The translations under genes and the position numbers were made by a program. A stretch of DNA of 64,000 bases, taken from Paenibacillus sp. 481. GTDB taxonomy: Bacteria; Bacillota; Bacilli; Paenibacillales; Paenibacillaceae. Of this stretch, positions 53,844-63,626 are shown in pieces; positions within the stretch are counted from its first letter, which is position 1; every line of letters begins with the position of its first letter. Under the pieces are notes generated by a model. That model was not told where the DNA came from. It searched no databases and saw nothing but the letters and a program-made list of their open reading frames with translations. The stretch spans positions 2,424,501 to 2,488,500 of the forward strand of contig NZ_CP075175.1 in the NCBI RefSeq assembly GCF_021223605.1, written 5' to 3'.

Positions 53844-54716
53844 TTATCGATACTCTTTGATCCCATTTTCAAAAGCTTCTACGTCATCATGCTCTACCCC
53901 ATGCAAAGCTTCTTGCAAAGCAAACGTACTTCGATAAAAATGAACGCGCTCAGCGATTTCCCGCCCATTGGGATACAAGCGAATACATTTTTCGAAAAAG
54001 TCTTCTCCGTACCCAGCGAGGATTCCCGCGAAATCATAGGCGGGGTCACCTAGACCAGAGCCGCCAAAGTCAATTACTCCGGCAATTGTACATTCCTCCG
54101 GACTCCAGATGATATTTCCTGTACCGAAGTCGCCATGAATAAAGGTCTGCTTGATATTCCGATTATGAGGATTGCTCAGAAAGGTAGTAAAATTATTCGA
54201 CACTTCATGTTGGGCCTCTACACGCATAAAGGGAAATAGCTTCTCTTGGAAATGGCTGAACAATTTGCTCATCATGTCATGAATATTTTCACATTCCTCT
54301 TGAGAATGGGCTACTGCTTGGGTATCTATAGCGTGGATTTGCATCAGGAAAGTAACGAGCTGAAGGGCAATGGCATGTTCGGCATCTGGGTTGTTGATGT
54401 CTAATAAATCTTGTTTCCAAAAAGGAGCGCCCTCAATGAATCGATAGCCCATAAAGGCTTTGCCGACTTCCATGTTGTCAAAAGACTGATACGTAGGATC
54501 GGGAACAGGCAATGTTACGATGCTCCCAACCAATTTTAATAAATCGGTCTCTCTTTTTAATTGTTCTACGCCTGGTGCATGTTTAGGAAATCGAAATACG
54601 AGCGATTTACTCACGATAAGTACGTCGTTGTTTTGGCCGATATTATTCGGTTCAACATCGTAAATGTGCAAATCAGGGTAAACCTCTTGAATGCGTTCAA
54701 CGTATGCCGTGACCAT
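53844..54716 (-). CDS. APH(2'')-like phosphotransferase
   Basis: A 290-residue kinase-fold protein. It has FIHGDFGTGNIIW with the catalytic Asp and VIDFGGSGLGDPAYDFAGIL with the metal-binding Asp, closely resembling the APH(2'')/Ia-type family. Some relatives inactivate aminoglycosides, but many chromosomal homologues have other substrates; resistance is not implied. The ATG at 54716 lies 7 nt after GGAGG. Confidence 0.88.
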   Translation of the reverse strand: MVTAYVERIQEVYPDLHIYDVEPNNIGQNNDVLIVSKSLVFRFPKHAPGVEQLKRETDLLKLVGSIVTLPVPDPTYQSFDNMEVGKAFMGYRFIEGAPFWKQDLLDINNPDAEHAIALQLVTFLMQIHAIDTQAVAHSQEECENIHDMMSKLFSHFQEKLFPFMRVEAQHEVSNNFTTFLSNPHNRNIKQTFIHGDFGTGNIIWSPEECTIAGVIDFGGSGLGDPAYDFAGILAGYGEDFFEKCIRLYPNGREIAERVHFYRSTFALQEALHGVEHDDVEAFENGIKEYR

Positions 54717-54903
54717 ATACAATCCTCCAGTCTACAATGGTTTTTGTATTAAAAAATATACCAATTACAAGATGTATCTTATCAAAGTAAGTACCATTTT
54801 GCGACATTTAAAAATGAACGCTTTACACCGTACGGTACAAACAGGTACACGTAACAGGTTGGATTACTTATTACCCGCAGCAGTTGCCTGTGAAAGGTAA
54901 TCG

Positions 54904-54965
54904 TTGACAAAAGTAGTGTATTACATGTATAGTACACTCATTAGTGTATGAACTAGTTAATACAC
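54904..54965 (+). promoter_or_regulatory. Promoter with tandem operators of the GntR/ABC operon
   Basis: TTGACA (54904) and TATAGT (54928) form a promoter with an 18-bp spacer. Two 22-bp inverted repeats begin at 54916 (GTGTA...TACAC) and 54944 (GTGTAT...ATACAC), 28 bp apart. The first overlaps the -10 box, as expected for autorepression by the YtrA-type regulator downstream. Confidence 0.8.
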
Positions 54966-55025
54966 ACACTTGCAGACGTGTATCGAGATCAGGTTTAGCA
55001 AGAAAGGAAGTTAGGAGTTGATTAT

Positions 55026-55403
55026 ATGAACGTCATGTTTAACAATCGCGATCCGGTTTATTTGCAAGTTGTTCAATATTTCAAGGAAGAAATCGCAACA
55101 GGCAAGCTAGCAGCAGGCAAGGAAATACCATCCCGGAGGGAACTGGCTGGTCTGCTTCAGATTAATCCCAATACCGTACAAAGAGCTTATAAGGAAATGG
55201 AGGAACAAAAGTTGATTACGACAGAAGGTAATTCCCCCAGCCGGATTACGATGGATGAGCAGGTATTGAGCTCGATTAGAGCGGAACTGCTTAGTGGAGC
55301 CATTGATGTATTTGTGGAATCGGTCAAAAAAATTGAAGTGCCCATTGATGAGTTGCTGCACCTCGTGAGAGAAAAATATGAATTGCAACGTGTAAAAGAG
55401 TAG
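55026..55403 (+). CDS. GntR-family regulator, YtrA subfamily
   Basis: A 125-residue regulator. The winged helix is PVYLQVVQYFKEEIATGKL, IPSRRELAGLLQINPNTVQR and AYKEMEEQKLITTEG, with only a short C-terminal helical dimerisation region, which is the mark of the YtrA subfamily. Such regulators repress their own ABC transporter operons and are often induced by cell-wall-active peptides. First gene of a four-gene operon. Confidence 0.93.
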   Translation: MNVMFNNRDPVYLQVVQYFKEEIATGKLAAGKEIPSRRELAGLLQINPNTVQRAYKEMEEQKLITTEGNSPSRITMDEQVLSSIRAELLSGAIDVFVESVKKIEVPIDELLHLVREKYELQRVKE

Positions 55404-55456
55404 TACTTGCTTACGAATAAGGTTTCACAACGGCCAAACGCTAAGGAGGTTGCTAG

Positions 55457-56146
55457 ATGATAGAACTGGATCGGATTAGCAAGAAGTATGGGAGAAAAAA
55501 AGTGTTGGACGAAGTGTCGTTCACGGCAGAAAAAGGGCAAATCACTTGTCTGGTCGGTATTAATGGGGTGGGTAAGTCCACGGTCATGAAAGCCATTATG
55601 GGATTGACTCCAGTAAACAGCGGTCAAATTCGGATCGATGGTCAGCCACTGGATAAGCGGCTCTATGAAAAAGTTGTCTTTATCCCAGATACGCTGACAA
55701 TGCCTTCTCATATGAAAATCGGTGAAGCAACGCAATTTATGCAGGACTTCTACTCCAATTGGAACAGTCAGCGCATGCAGGAACTGATGTCCTTTTTTAA
55801 GCTAAAAAAAGAGGATCGAATCGGTGATTTATCCAAAGGAAACGCGGCTAAAGTTAATTTATTGATCGGTTTGTCTCTGGATACCGATTATGTGCTTATG
55901 GATGAGCCTTTTTCGGGGATCGATATTTTCAGCAGGGAGCAGATTACGAATGTGTTCACGAGTCATTTAATTGAGGATCGTGGGGTCATTATTACGACGC
56001 ATGAAATCCACGATATCGAACATTTGATTGATAAGGTCGTCCTGCTGGATCAGGGCAGGGTCATGAAGGAGTTTAGTGCTGAGGATGTGAGATTAAAGGA
56101 AGGGAAATCGGTCGTAGATGTAATGAGAGAGGTGTATGTACCGTGA
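55457..56146 (+). CDS. ABC transporter ATP-binding protein
   Basis: A 229-residue ATPase. Walker A is GINGVGKST, the signature motif LSKGN (in place of LSGGQ), Walker B YVLMDEP and the switch His in TTHEIHD. Similar to YtrB-type ATPases. Start after AAGGAGGTTGCTAG. It overlaps the permease gene by 4 bp (GTGA), so both are coupled. Confidence 0.95.
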   Translation: MIELDRISKKYGRKKVLDEVSFTAEKGQITCLVGINGVGKSTVMKAIMGLTPVNSGQIRIDGQPLDKRLYEKVVFIPDTLTMPSHMKIGEATQFMQDFYSNWNSQRMQELMSFFKLKKEDRIGDLSKGNAAKVNLLIGLSLDTDYVLMDEPFSGIDIFSREQITNVFTSHLIEDRGVIITTHEIHDIEHLIDKVVLLDQGRVMKEFSAEDVRLKEGKSVVDVMREVYVP

Positions 56147-56976
56147 AGCACTATTTGAAACTTTTGAACTGGGAGATTAATCGGTTTAGCAAATTTTATA
56201 TGGTGTTAGGCCTTGTGACCCTAGTGTTGCAGTTTGTTGGGGTTTTCTTGTCTGCGAATCATTTGATGAGCAGTGCCAATCGAGCCATGTATCTACATTC
56301 GTTATCGGTTAACGAATATGTGGCTCGATTCGGGAAGATAAATGTGGAACATGGATTCCAATCCTTGTGGTTTGCAGGTCCGATCATGTTGTGTGTAGCC
56401 ATCCTGCTGCTATATGTCTTTCTGATCTGGTACCGGGAATGGCTCGGTAAGAGTACGTTTGCCTACCGGCTTCTTATGCTGCCAACTTCAAGAATGAATA
56501 TATATTTGGCCAAGCTGAGTGCTATCCTCCTGTTTGTCTTGGGTTTAGTTACTTTTCAATTGCTGCTGCTTCCTCTTCAGCTTGCGACGTACAATGTTAT
56601 GATTCCAAGCGAATTAAGGACTAGCTTATCTGTTGTGGAAATCATTGGGGGTCACGAGCTCTTAAGTATATTTATCCCTCCATATTTCATGCAATTTGTA
56701 CTGTATTATGGAGCAGGTGTCGTGGGTGTAATTGTTGTCTTTACAGCGATTCTGTTGGAAAGAAGCTTCCGACTTAAAGGAATTGTGGCAGGTGTTGTTT
56801 ATGGAATTGCTGCCGGTCTTTTATTTGCGCTTCCTACTTTCGTGTCATGGGTATGGTATCCGGACTACTTTTATCCTATTGAAGTTCTCCTTATGAGAGT
56901 TATGGTTGGGGCGTTAATTATTTGTGGCTCGCTGTGGTTGAGTTCCTATTTGCTACGAAAAAAGATAACTATTTAA
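56143..56976 (+). CDS. ABC transporter permease
   Basis: A 277-residue protein with six hydrophobic helices (about 22-40, 78-97, 120-145, 178-205, 215-238 and 250-270). The GTG start overlaps the ATPase stop. It forms the membrane channel with the preceding ATPase; the transported substrate is unknown, but YtrA-type operons are linked to envelope stress. Confidence 0.9.
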   Translation: MKHYLKLLNWEINRFSKFYMVLGLVTLVLQFVGVFLSANHLMSSANRAMYLHSLSVNEYVARFGKINVEHGFQSLWFAGPIMLCVAILLLYVFLIWYREWLGKSTFAYRLLMLPTSRMNIYLAKLSAILLFVLGLVTFQLLLLPLQLATYNVMIPSELRTSLSVVEIIGGHELLSIFIPPYFMQFVLYYGAGVVGVIVVFTAILLERSFRLKGIVAGVVYGIAAGLLFALPTFVSWVWYPDYFYPIEVLLMRVMVGALIICGSLWLSSYLLRKKITI

Positions 56977-56989
56977 GGAGGTGCAACCA

Positions 56990-58195
56990 ATGAAACGTTA
57001 TTGGAAGCTTGCGGTGCTTATACCTTTTATCGCGCTATCCACGGGTATGTATTACATCACGGAATCTGGTGGGAACAGACCGGAGTTTTATTTGAAAACA
57101 ATGGCTGGTGATGAGAAGGAAGCTACCTCACTCGATGTAAAAGCTGACTTTGGAATGGAAATTCTCTCTATTAACACGCAAGGAAGTACATATCGAAATG
57201 AATTGATATCCTACTGGGAAACGTTATATACACATCGTAATCACAATGAAGAGTTGAGAAGATTGGTTAAAGAGCACCGACAATTTATGCGAGGAAAAAC
57301 GGACATAAGTGTCCTTTACCAGAGCGATACTATTCTAGGATACGTGGATGAGAATCACGATGACAATTTGGGAATGCAGTCAGATGTATTCACGGTTTCC
57401 TTACTCGATAAGAGTAAGAATGTTAGCTCTTCCTTCGATATCAAATTACCGAAAAAGAACGTGCAAGAAATAATTCACATATCTGATGTTCAAATTAAAG
57501 GACAGACTATGAAACTGCTTGCTAATGTTTGGGGACGTGGTCAGTCAACCAACTCAGAACAAGTCCGCCAATATACCGTAGATTTGGATCAGAAGCGTCT
57601 TGTGGAAGATCGAATGCTCCTACCCAACATTTCCGAAGACAAGGACATTCAGATAAGTGTTGAGGAAGTGTATAAACCGGACCCTTATAAGAAAACAAAC
57701 TATGCTGTCTTTGAATTGACCCACCTTAAAAAGGGAGAGACAAAAAGTCCAGAATCGGATACCAATAATGTTGTCCACCGGGAGCTAGTTGTTTACGATA
57801 AACGAAGCGAAACATTAAAGAAAGTCGATCATGCTCAGATCCATACTTTTTTGAATAAAAAGAAAAATCCTGAAGATCTGTTTATCCGACAGTCTGGTGA
57901 CGATTTATATTTCGCCTTGTGGTCAAATGAAAAGGGGCCAAAAATCCTTTATTACAATATAGCGGATAACAAGGTCAAAAATGAAGTTAGTATCGCGCTG
58001 CAAGCAAATCGTCACGATGTGAATGTATCGCGAATCGCTAATAACCGTTTGTACTTGTTAGTCAGGTCACATGTAGCTCCTAAAGTCATCGTTGCCGAAT
58101 TGGAAACAGGAAAGATTGTGTATCAGGGAGCCGTTTCCCGCAAGGACAATAATGAAACGAATAATTTGGGGTTGAACAATTTTACACTACAATAA
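56990..58195 (+). CDS. Membrane-anchored protein of the ABC operon, unknown function
   Basis: A 401-residue protein with one N-terminal membrane helix (about 6-24) and a large extracytoplasmic domain that alternates strands, possibly a beta propeller (for example ISVLYQSDTILGYVDEN and NRLYLLVRSHVAPKVIVAEL). No lipobox cysteine. The ATG at 56990 lies 8 nt after AAGGAGG; a GTG at 56981 lies inside that site. It starts 13 bp after the permease and probably works with the transporter. Family not recognised. Confidence 0.85.
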   Translation: MKRYWKLAVLIPFIALSTGMYYITESGGNRPEFYLKTMAGDEKEATSLDVKADFGMEILSINTQGSTYRNELISYWETLYTHRNHNEELRRLVKEHRQFMRGKTDISVLYQSDTILGYVDENHDDNLGMQSDVFTVSLLDKSKNVSSSFDIKLPKKNVQEIIHISDVQIKGQTMKLLANVWGRGQSTNSEQVRQYTVDLDQKRLVEDRMLLPNISEDKDIQISVEEVYKPDPYKKTNYAVFELTHLKKGETKSPESDTNNVVHRELVVYDKRSETLKKVDHAQIHTFLNKKKNPEDLFIRQSGDDLYFALWSNEKGPKILYYNIADNKVKNEVSIALQANRHDVNVSRIANNRLYLLVRSHVAPKVIVAELETGKIVYQGAVSRKDNNETNNLGLNNFTLQ

Positions 58196-58251
58196 ATAAA
58201 GAGACATTAAAGAGAGCTCTACCTGATCAGGGAGAGAGATGAAAAGGATAA

Positions 58252-58292
58252 GAACCTCCATTCCACCTTATTGTGGAGTTGGAGGTTTTTTT
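58252..58292 (+). terminator. Rho-independent terminator of the GntR/ABC operon
   Basis: AACCTCCATTCCAC pairs with GTGGAGTTGGAGGTT with one bulge, followed by TTTTTTT. Confidence 0.92.
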
Positions 58293-58332
58293 GTTGTACG
58301 GAATAAGGTGTTGAGCAAAAAGGGCTAATAAA

Positions 58333-58400
58333 GCAATAGCGTAATAGCTCAATAGCCCAATAGCTCAATAGCCCAATAGAATAGCCCAATGGCGCAAATA
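58333..58400. repeat. Tandem repeat of CAATAGCY units
   Basis: About eight imperfect units, alternating CAATAGCT and CAATAGCC with CAATAG joints, between the transporter operon and the amylase promoter. A slippage tract; no coding frame. Confidence 0.85.
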
Positions 58401-58477
58401 GAGTAGGCCTTTACGACATCAATATCTTCTCCCTTTACGCAATCGGGCACAAAAATTATAATGATTAGTAGCTCCAG

Positions 58478-58491
58478 TGCAAACGTTTTCA
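58478..58491. promoter_or_regulatory. cre/LacI-type operator before alpha-amylase
   Basis: TGCAAACGTTTTCA fits the cre consensus TGnAAnCGnTnnCA and differs by one base from the site before pullulanase. It lies 28 bp before the start codon. Confidence 0.82.
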
Positions 58492-58513
58492 CAACTTAGA
58501 ATAAGGGGTGTGA

Positions 58514-60061
<1,548 letters not shown>

Positions 60062-60154
60062 ATGCTAAAATAACCAAGCACATCGTCCCTTTAGAAATGA
60101 TATAGTAAACTTAATTAACGACTCTACTAAATCACATAAAAGGGATGTTGCGAT

Positions 60155-60979
60155 ATGACCTATAAAATGATTGTGTTGGATTTAGACGATACATTGCTGC
60201 GCGATGACGGGACGATCTCTCCCGGCAACAAGCAAGCGCTAATGGCTGCACAAGAAGCGGGCGTAAAGGTGGTACTAGCATCAGGACGGCCTACTTATGC
60301 GATGATAGCGCTGGCGGATGAGCTGCATCTAGAACGTTATGGCAGCTACATTCTGTCTTTCAACGGAGCAAAGATTATTAATTGGAAGACGCAAGAGGAG
60401 TCATTCAGCAGTACACTGACGCCGCAGATGGCGCATGATCTGTATGAAATGAGCGTGGAAGAAGGCGTGTCTGCCCTGACGTATGTAGGCGATCATATTG
60501 TGACGGCAGCGCCGAATGAATATACGGCGATTGAATCCGAAATTACAGGAATGAAAGTGGTAGAGGCGTCTAGTTTCGTAGAGGCGGTTCAAGTGCCAGT
60601 CGTTAAGGTGTTAATGGTAGCTGAACCGGAGAAGCTTGTCCGTGTCGAGGAGAAGTTAAAAGCGAAGCTGGCAGGGAAGCTGAACGTGATGCGTTCCAAG
60701 CCTTTCTTCTTGGAGTTTACGGAAGATGGCGTGAACAAAGGGACAAGCTTGAATCAGCTGATTCAGCAGCTCGGGATTGAGCGCTCGGAAGTTATCGCGA
60801 TGGGCGATGGCTATAATGATGTGGCTATGCTTGAATTTGCAGGCCTTGGGGTTGCCATGGGCAATGCACCAGACGAAATTAAGCAACTGGCCGACTACGT
60901 TACGGATACGAACATGAACGATGGCGTGGCCAAGGCGGTTGAAAAGTTCGTACTAAAGGATTTGGTTCCGACTACGTAA
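60155..60979 (+). CDS. Cof-type HAD hydrolase
   Basis: A 274-residue HAD-IIB phosphatase. Motif I is VLDLDDTLLRDDGTIS, motif II VLASGRPTYAM, the Lys in NKGTSLNQLIQQL and motif IV MGDGYNDVAMLEFAGLGVAM. The C2 cap fits sugar-phosphate or nucleotide phosphatases such as YidA; substrate unknown. Start 8 nt after AAAGGGATGTTGCGAT. Lies 93 bp after the amylase gene and could be read through from it. Confidence 0.93.
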   Translation: MTYKMIVLDLDDTLLRDDGTISPGNKQALMAAQEAGVKVVLASGRPTYAMIALADELHLERYGSYILSFNGAKIINWKTQEESFSSTLTPQMAHDLYEMSVEEGVSALTYVGDHIVTAAPNEYTAIESEITGMKVVEASSFVEAVQVPVVKVLMVAEPEKLVRVEEKLKAKLAGKLNVMRSKPFFLEFTEDGVNKGTSLNQLIQQLGIERSEVIAMGDGYNDVAMLEFAGLGVAMGNAPDEIKQLADYVTDTNMNDGVAKAVEKFVLKDLVPTT

Positions 60980-61012
60980 CGAAAGAATGATTTAATTAAG
61001 TACTCAACAAGG

Positions 61013-61045
61013 GACGTCTAGCTTAGTTAGCTAGGCGTCTTTTTT
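61013..61045 (+). terminator. Rho-independent terminator after the HAD gene
   Basis: GACGTCTAGCT pairs with AGCTAGGCGTC (one mismatch) around TAGTT, followed by TTTTTT. Confidence 0.92.
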
Positions 61046-61242
61046 GTATATTGGCACACATAGTGCTGTGAGATGAATGGGGCACATTGGGCACATGGGG
61101 CATATGGAGCCGATATACATTGGGGGCTACGGGTTTGTACTCCGCCTAAACGGGCCCTCTGTTCGATTTATTTTGAATCATTATTTAGGATATAATTAAT
61201 CAAGGAAGAAGCACTCGAATACATGTAGGGGATGAAGCATAA

Positions 61243-61914
61243 TTGTCTAAATCAATCGTAGAGAAACTGAACTTACAAAAGTACAAGCAAGTAGCTATAT
61301 TGAATCAACCTGATGGAAATGATTATTTTGCAGAGCTGACAGACTATGATACGGCGCTCAAGGAGCGGGCGTATGATCTTATATTTGCTTTTGTGTTAGA
61401 TATGGAGTCATTAAAGGAACTCGTGAATCGTGTGATTGAGCAGCAGCATCTCGATAAAAATGGGTACCTTTTTACGGCGTATCCTAAGAAGGGCAACAAA
61501 GTATACGCCACATATATTCATCGTGATGAATTGATGGAGGGGCTAGGTAGCGATGAACAGGGGTTTATTGGGACTAGCCACATTAAATTTGCGCGTATGG
61601 TCGGTTTGGATGAGGTCTTCACCGTAGTAGGCTTCAAAGAGGACTCCAAGGGAAAAGGCAAGACTTCTGCAGCCGCAAGCCAATGTGTAGATGATTATAT
61701 TTTGCTGATTCCAAGTGTGGAGACGGACTTGGAAGATTCCCCTGAACTGCTTGCCATGTACCAATCGCTTACCCCCGGGTATCGTAAAGATTGGGCGCGT
61801 TATGTGTATAGTGCGAAGCAGGAAGCAACTAGAGGGAAGCGCCGTGAAGAGATGAAGATGATTCTTCAGGCAGGCTATAAGAGCCGAGAATTGTATCGCA
61901 AAGACCATTCTTAG
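61243..61914 (+). CDS. YdeI/OmpD-associated-like protein
   Basis: A 223-residue cytosolic protein with a TTG start after GTAGGGGATGAAGCATAA. The N-terminal 130 residues are a DUF-type domain with a long insertion. The C-terminus has the YdeI/OmdA signature: MYQSLTPGYRKDWARYVYSA, then KQEATRGKRREEMKMIL. Function of the family is unclear. A gap of 64 bp separates it from the next gene. Confidence 0.82.
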   Translation: MSKSIVEKLNLQKYKQVAILNQPDGNDYFAELTDYDTALKERAYDLIFAFVLDMESLKELVNRVIEQQHLDKNGYLFTAYPKKGNKVYATYIHRDELMEGLGSDEQGFIGTSHIKFARMVGLDEVFTVVGFKEDSKGKGKTSAAASQCVDDYILLIPSVETDLEDSPELLAMYQSLTPGYRKDWARYVYSAKQEATRGKRREEMKMILQAGYKSRELYRKDHS

Positions 61915-61978
61915 GATCTTAAGTAGTCACGAAACCAAACAAGGAAACCGAACGCGAAACAAAAAAGGAGTATGCAAA

Positions 61979-62272
61979 TTGGCAACTTCAAAAAAAAGTT
62001 TAAGAACGTGCAATAACGGACACCAATATTATAAAAGTAGCGATTGTCCTTCTTGTCCCGTCTGTGAGCAAGAACGCAAACCCGAAGGCGGATTCCTAGC
62101 GCTTCTTTCGGCACCAGCCAGACGAGCGTTAGAACACAATGGAATAACCTCTTTACAACAGCTCTCAACATATCGTGAAAAAGAGATCTTACAGTTCCAC
62201 GGCATGGGGCCAGCATCTTTACCTAAGCTTAGGGCTGCTTTGAGCGAAACGGGGTTATCGTTCAAAAATTAA
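61979..62272 (+). CDS. Zinc-ribbon plus RNA polymerase alpha-CTD-like small protein
   Basis: A 97-residue protein with a TTG start after AAAAAAGGAGTATGCAAA. The N-terminus has possible metal ligands Cys11, His15, Cys23, Cys26 and Cys29 (TCNNGH; CPSCPVC). Residues 40-95 match the C-terminal domain of the RNA polymerase alpha subunit (ALLSAPARRALEHNGITSLQ and FHGMGPASLPKLRAAL), a helix-hairpin-helix DNA-binding module. Such stand-alone proteins occur in Bacilli, and could bind DNA or the polymerase; function unproven. Confidence 0.82.
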   Translation: MATSKKSLRTCNNGHQYYKSSDCPSCPVCEQERKPEGGFLALLSAPARRALEHNGITSLQQLSTYREKEILQFHGMGPASLPKLRAALSETGLSFKN

Positions 62273-62343
62273 ATGCCAAGTAAAATTATATGTATTGAAG
62301 CATACGCGTAGTCGTGTGCCTCATCACGTACCAAAATATATAG

Positions 62344-62365
62344 GGGATTGGATCATACCAATCCC
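62344..62365 (-). terminator. Terminator of the phosphotransferase gene
   Basis: GGGATTGG and CCAATCCC form a perfect 8-bp stem with a 6-nt loop, followed on the minus strand by CTATATATTTTGG. Confidence 0.65.
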
Positions 62366-62373
62366 ACGGTCAG

Positions 62374-63393
62374 TCAAACGATGTCCACAGGTTCGATGAC
62401 TTCGAATAAAAAGCGGGTGTCACTTAAAAATGTTCTTATATACGCTTGGGCGTAAGGCTGCTCGGCAATTAAACCAGATGTTTCCCTAGGATCAGAGCAA
62501 TGATGACCATAATTCTCGATCATAACCATGATAAAGAAACATTCCAGATGCCGCACATAGTCCGGTTCCAGCCTTCGCACACTCTCGTAACCTTGAATAA
62601 ATAACTGTCGTTGAGGTGGCCGGAGTTCTAACATGGCGGCCGCTATATCGTTCAAATAATAGCCGTAACCGCACATCCCAAAATCAATCGGATAAGGGCT
62701 GTCATCTTTAAACACCATATTTCCGGAATGCAAATCCCCGTGAATAAATCCGTAGTTACCGCCATTCCGCTGCATAGCGGCAAGCGCGGACACCACTTTT
62801 TCAGCGGCTGCTTGGTAACACGCCCACCCCTCAGCCGACAGAAAAGAGCCGTAATACGATTCCAACTTCATCATTTTACGTTCAAAATGGTCTGCTCCCC
62901 ATACAGGCCTCACAAAATCGGCAGTGGGAACAAAGCTTATAGACGCCTCATGAAGCCTGCCTATCATTGCGCCCATTTTATAGACATGGCTATCCGTTAA
63001 ATCCCCACTTGCATGCTCTCCCTCTACCCACCGCATCATCGTGACATAGGGGCGACGATATCCCTTTTCGGTCGGGATCTCCAATACGTATGAGCCATCA
63101 CAGCTTGCTACACCTTCGGGCCCGGTTAGATCAGCCGACTTATTTAACGCTTGGAGAAAAATAAGTTCTGAACGAATCTCTTCCTTACTTAATCGGTCGG
63201 AATGAATACGTAATAAGTAACTTTCCCCGGTAGAGCCCTCGATTTTATAGGTGACGGTATCGGATAATTGGATGAATTGAATGCGATCCCATTCCAATTC
63301 GTATTGCTGTAGCGCTAACAACACGACTTTACGCGCTCGGGCTAGCAGAGAACGTCTATTTTCGTCTGTATCAAATCGTAAAAATTCCAGCAT
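62374..63393 (-). CDS. Phosphotransferase enzyme family protein (APH fold)
   Basis: A 339-residue kinase-fold protein. N-lobe strands include VTYKIEGSTGESYLLRIHSD, and the catalytic motifs are GFIHGDLHSGNMVF and YPIDFGMCGYGYYLNDIA. Resembles the CotS/SrkA/homoserine-kinase-like branch rather than known antibiotic kinases. Start at 63393 after AGGGGGATCGCAT; the frame from 63426 lacks a site. Substrate unknown. Confidence 0.9.
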   Translation of the reverse strand: MLEFLRFDTDENRRSLLARARKVVLLALQQYELEWDRIQFIQLSDTVTYKIEGSTGESYLLRIHSDRLSKEEIRSELIFLQALNKSADLTGPEGVASCDGSYVLEIPTEKGYRRPYVTMMRWVEGEHASGDLTDSHVYKMGAMIGRLHEASISFVPTADFVRPVWGADHFERKMMKLESYYGSFLSAEGWACYQAAAEKVVSALAAMQRNGGNYGFIHGDLHSGNMVFKDDSPYPIDFGMCGYGYYLNDIAAAMLELRPPQRQLFIQGYESVRRLEPDYVRHLECFFIMVMIENYGHHCSDPRETSGLIAEQPYAQAYIRTFLSDTRFLFEVIEPVDIV

Positions 63394-63626
63394 ATGCGAT
63401 CCCCCTGAATCGAATTCATCACTCACAACTGTAAGTTTAATAAGTTCCGCGCTATGACCATAGATAATAAACCGTTATAAACGATTTTTTACACAAAAAA
63501 GTCGCCACGGAAAATAACAACGTTGGGGGATCGGTTCAAAGGTAGCCTTTGGCACAAAAGTGGTGAAGGTGAATGGGTTGAGCTGGGCTGGGCTATCGTC
63601 TCCGCCGCTTAGTGCTTGGTCCACAC
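63394..63626. other. Intergenic spacer
   Basis: Promoter region of the phosphotransferase gene and 3' flank of the GNAT gene. A small hairpin-like CGATTTTTT/AAAAAAGTCG pair lies near 63482-63504. Nothing else is recognised. Confidence 0.4.

Noticed and set aside
53844..54716. Calling the APH-fold proteins (11447, 53844, 62374) antibiotic-resistance genes
   Set aside because: The kinase motifs define only the superfamily; substrate cannot be read from sequence and chromosomal homologues often act on other compounds.
58333..58400. CRISPR-like look of the repeated CAATAGCY units
   Set aside because: Units are 8 bp with no unique spacers and no cas genes nearby; it is a simple slippage repeat.
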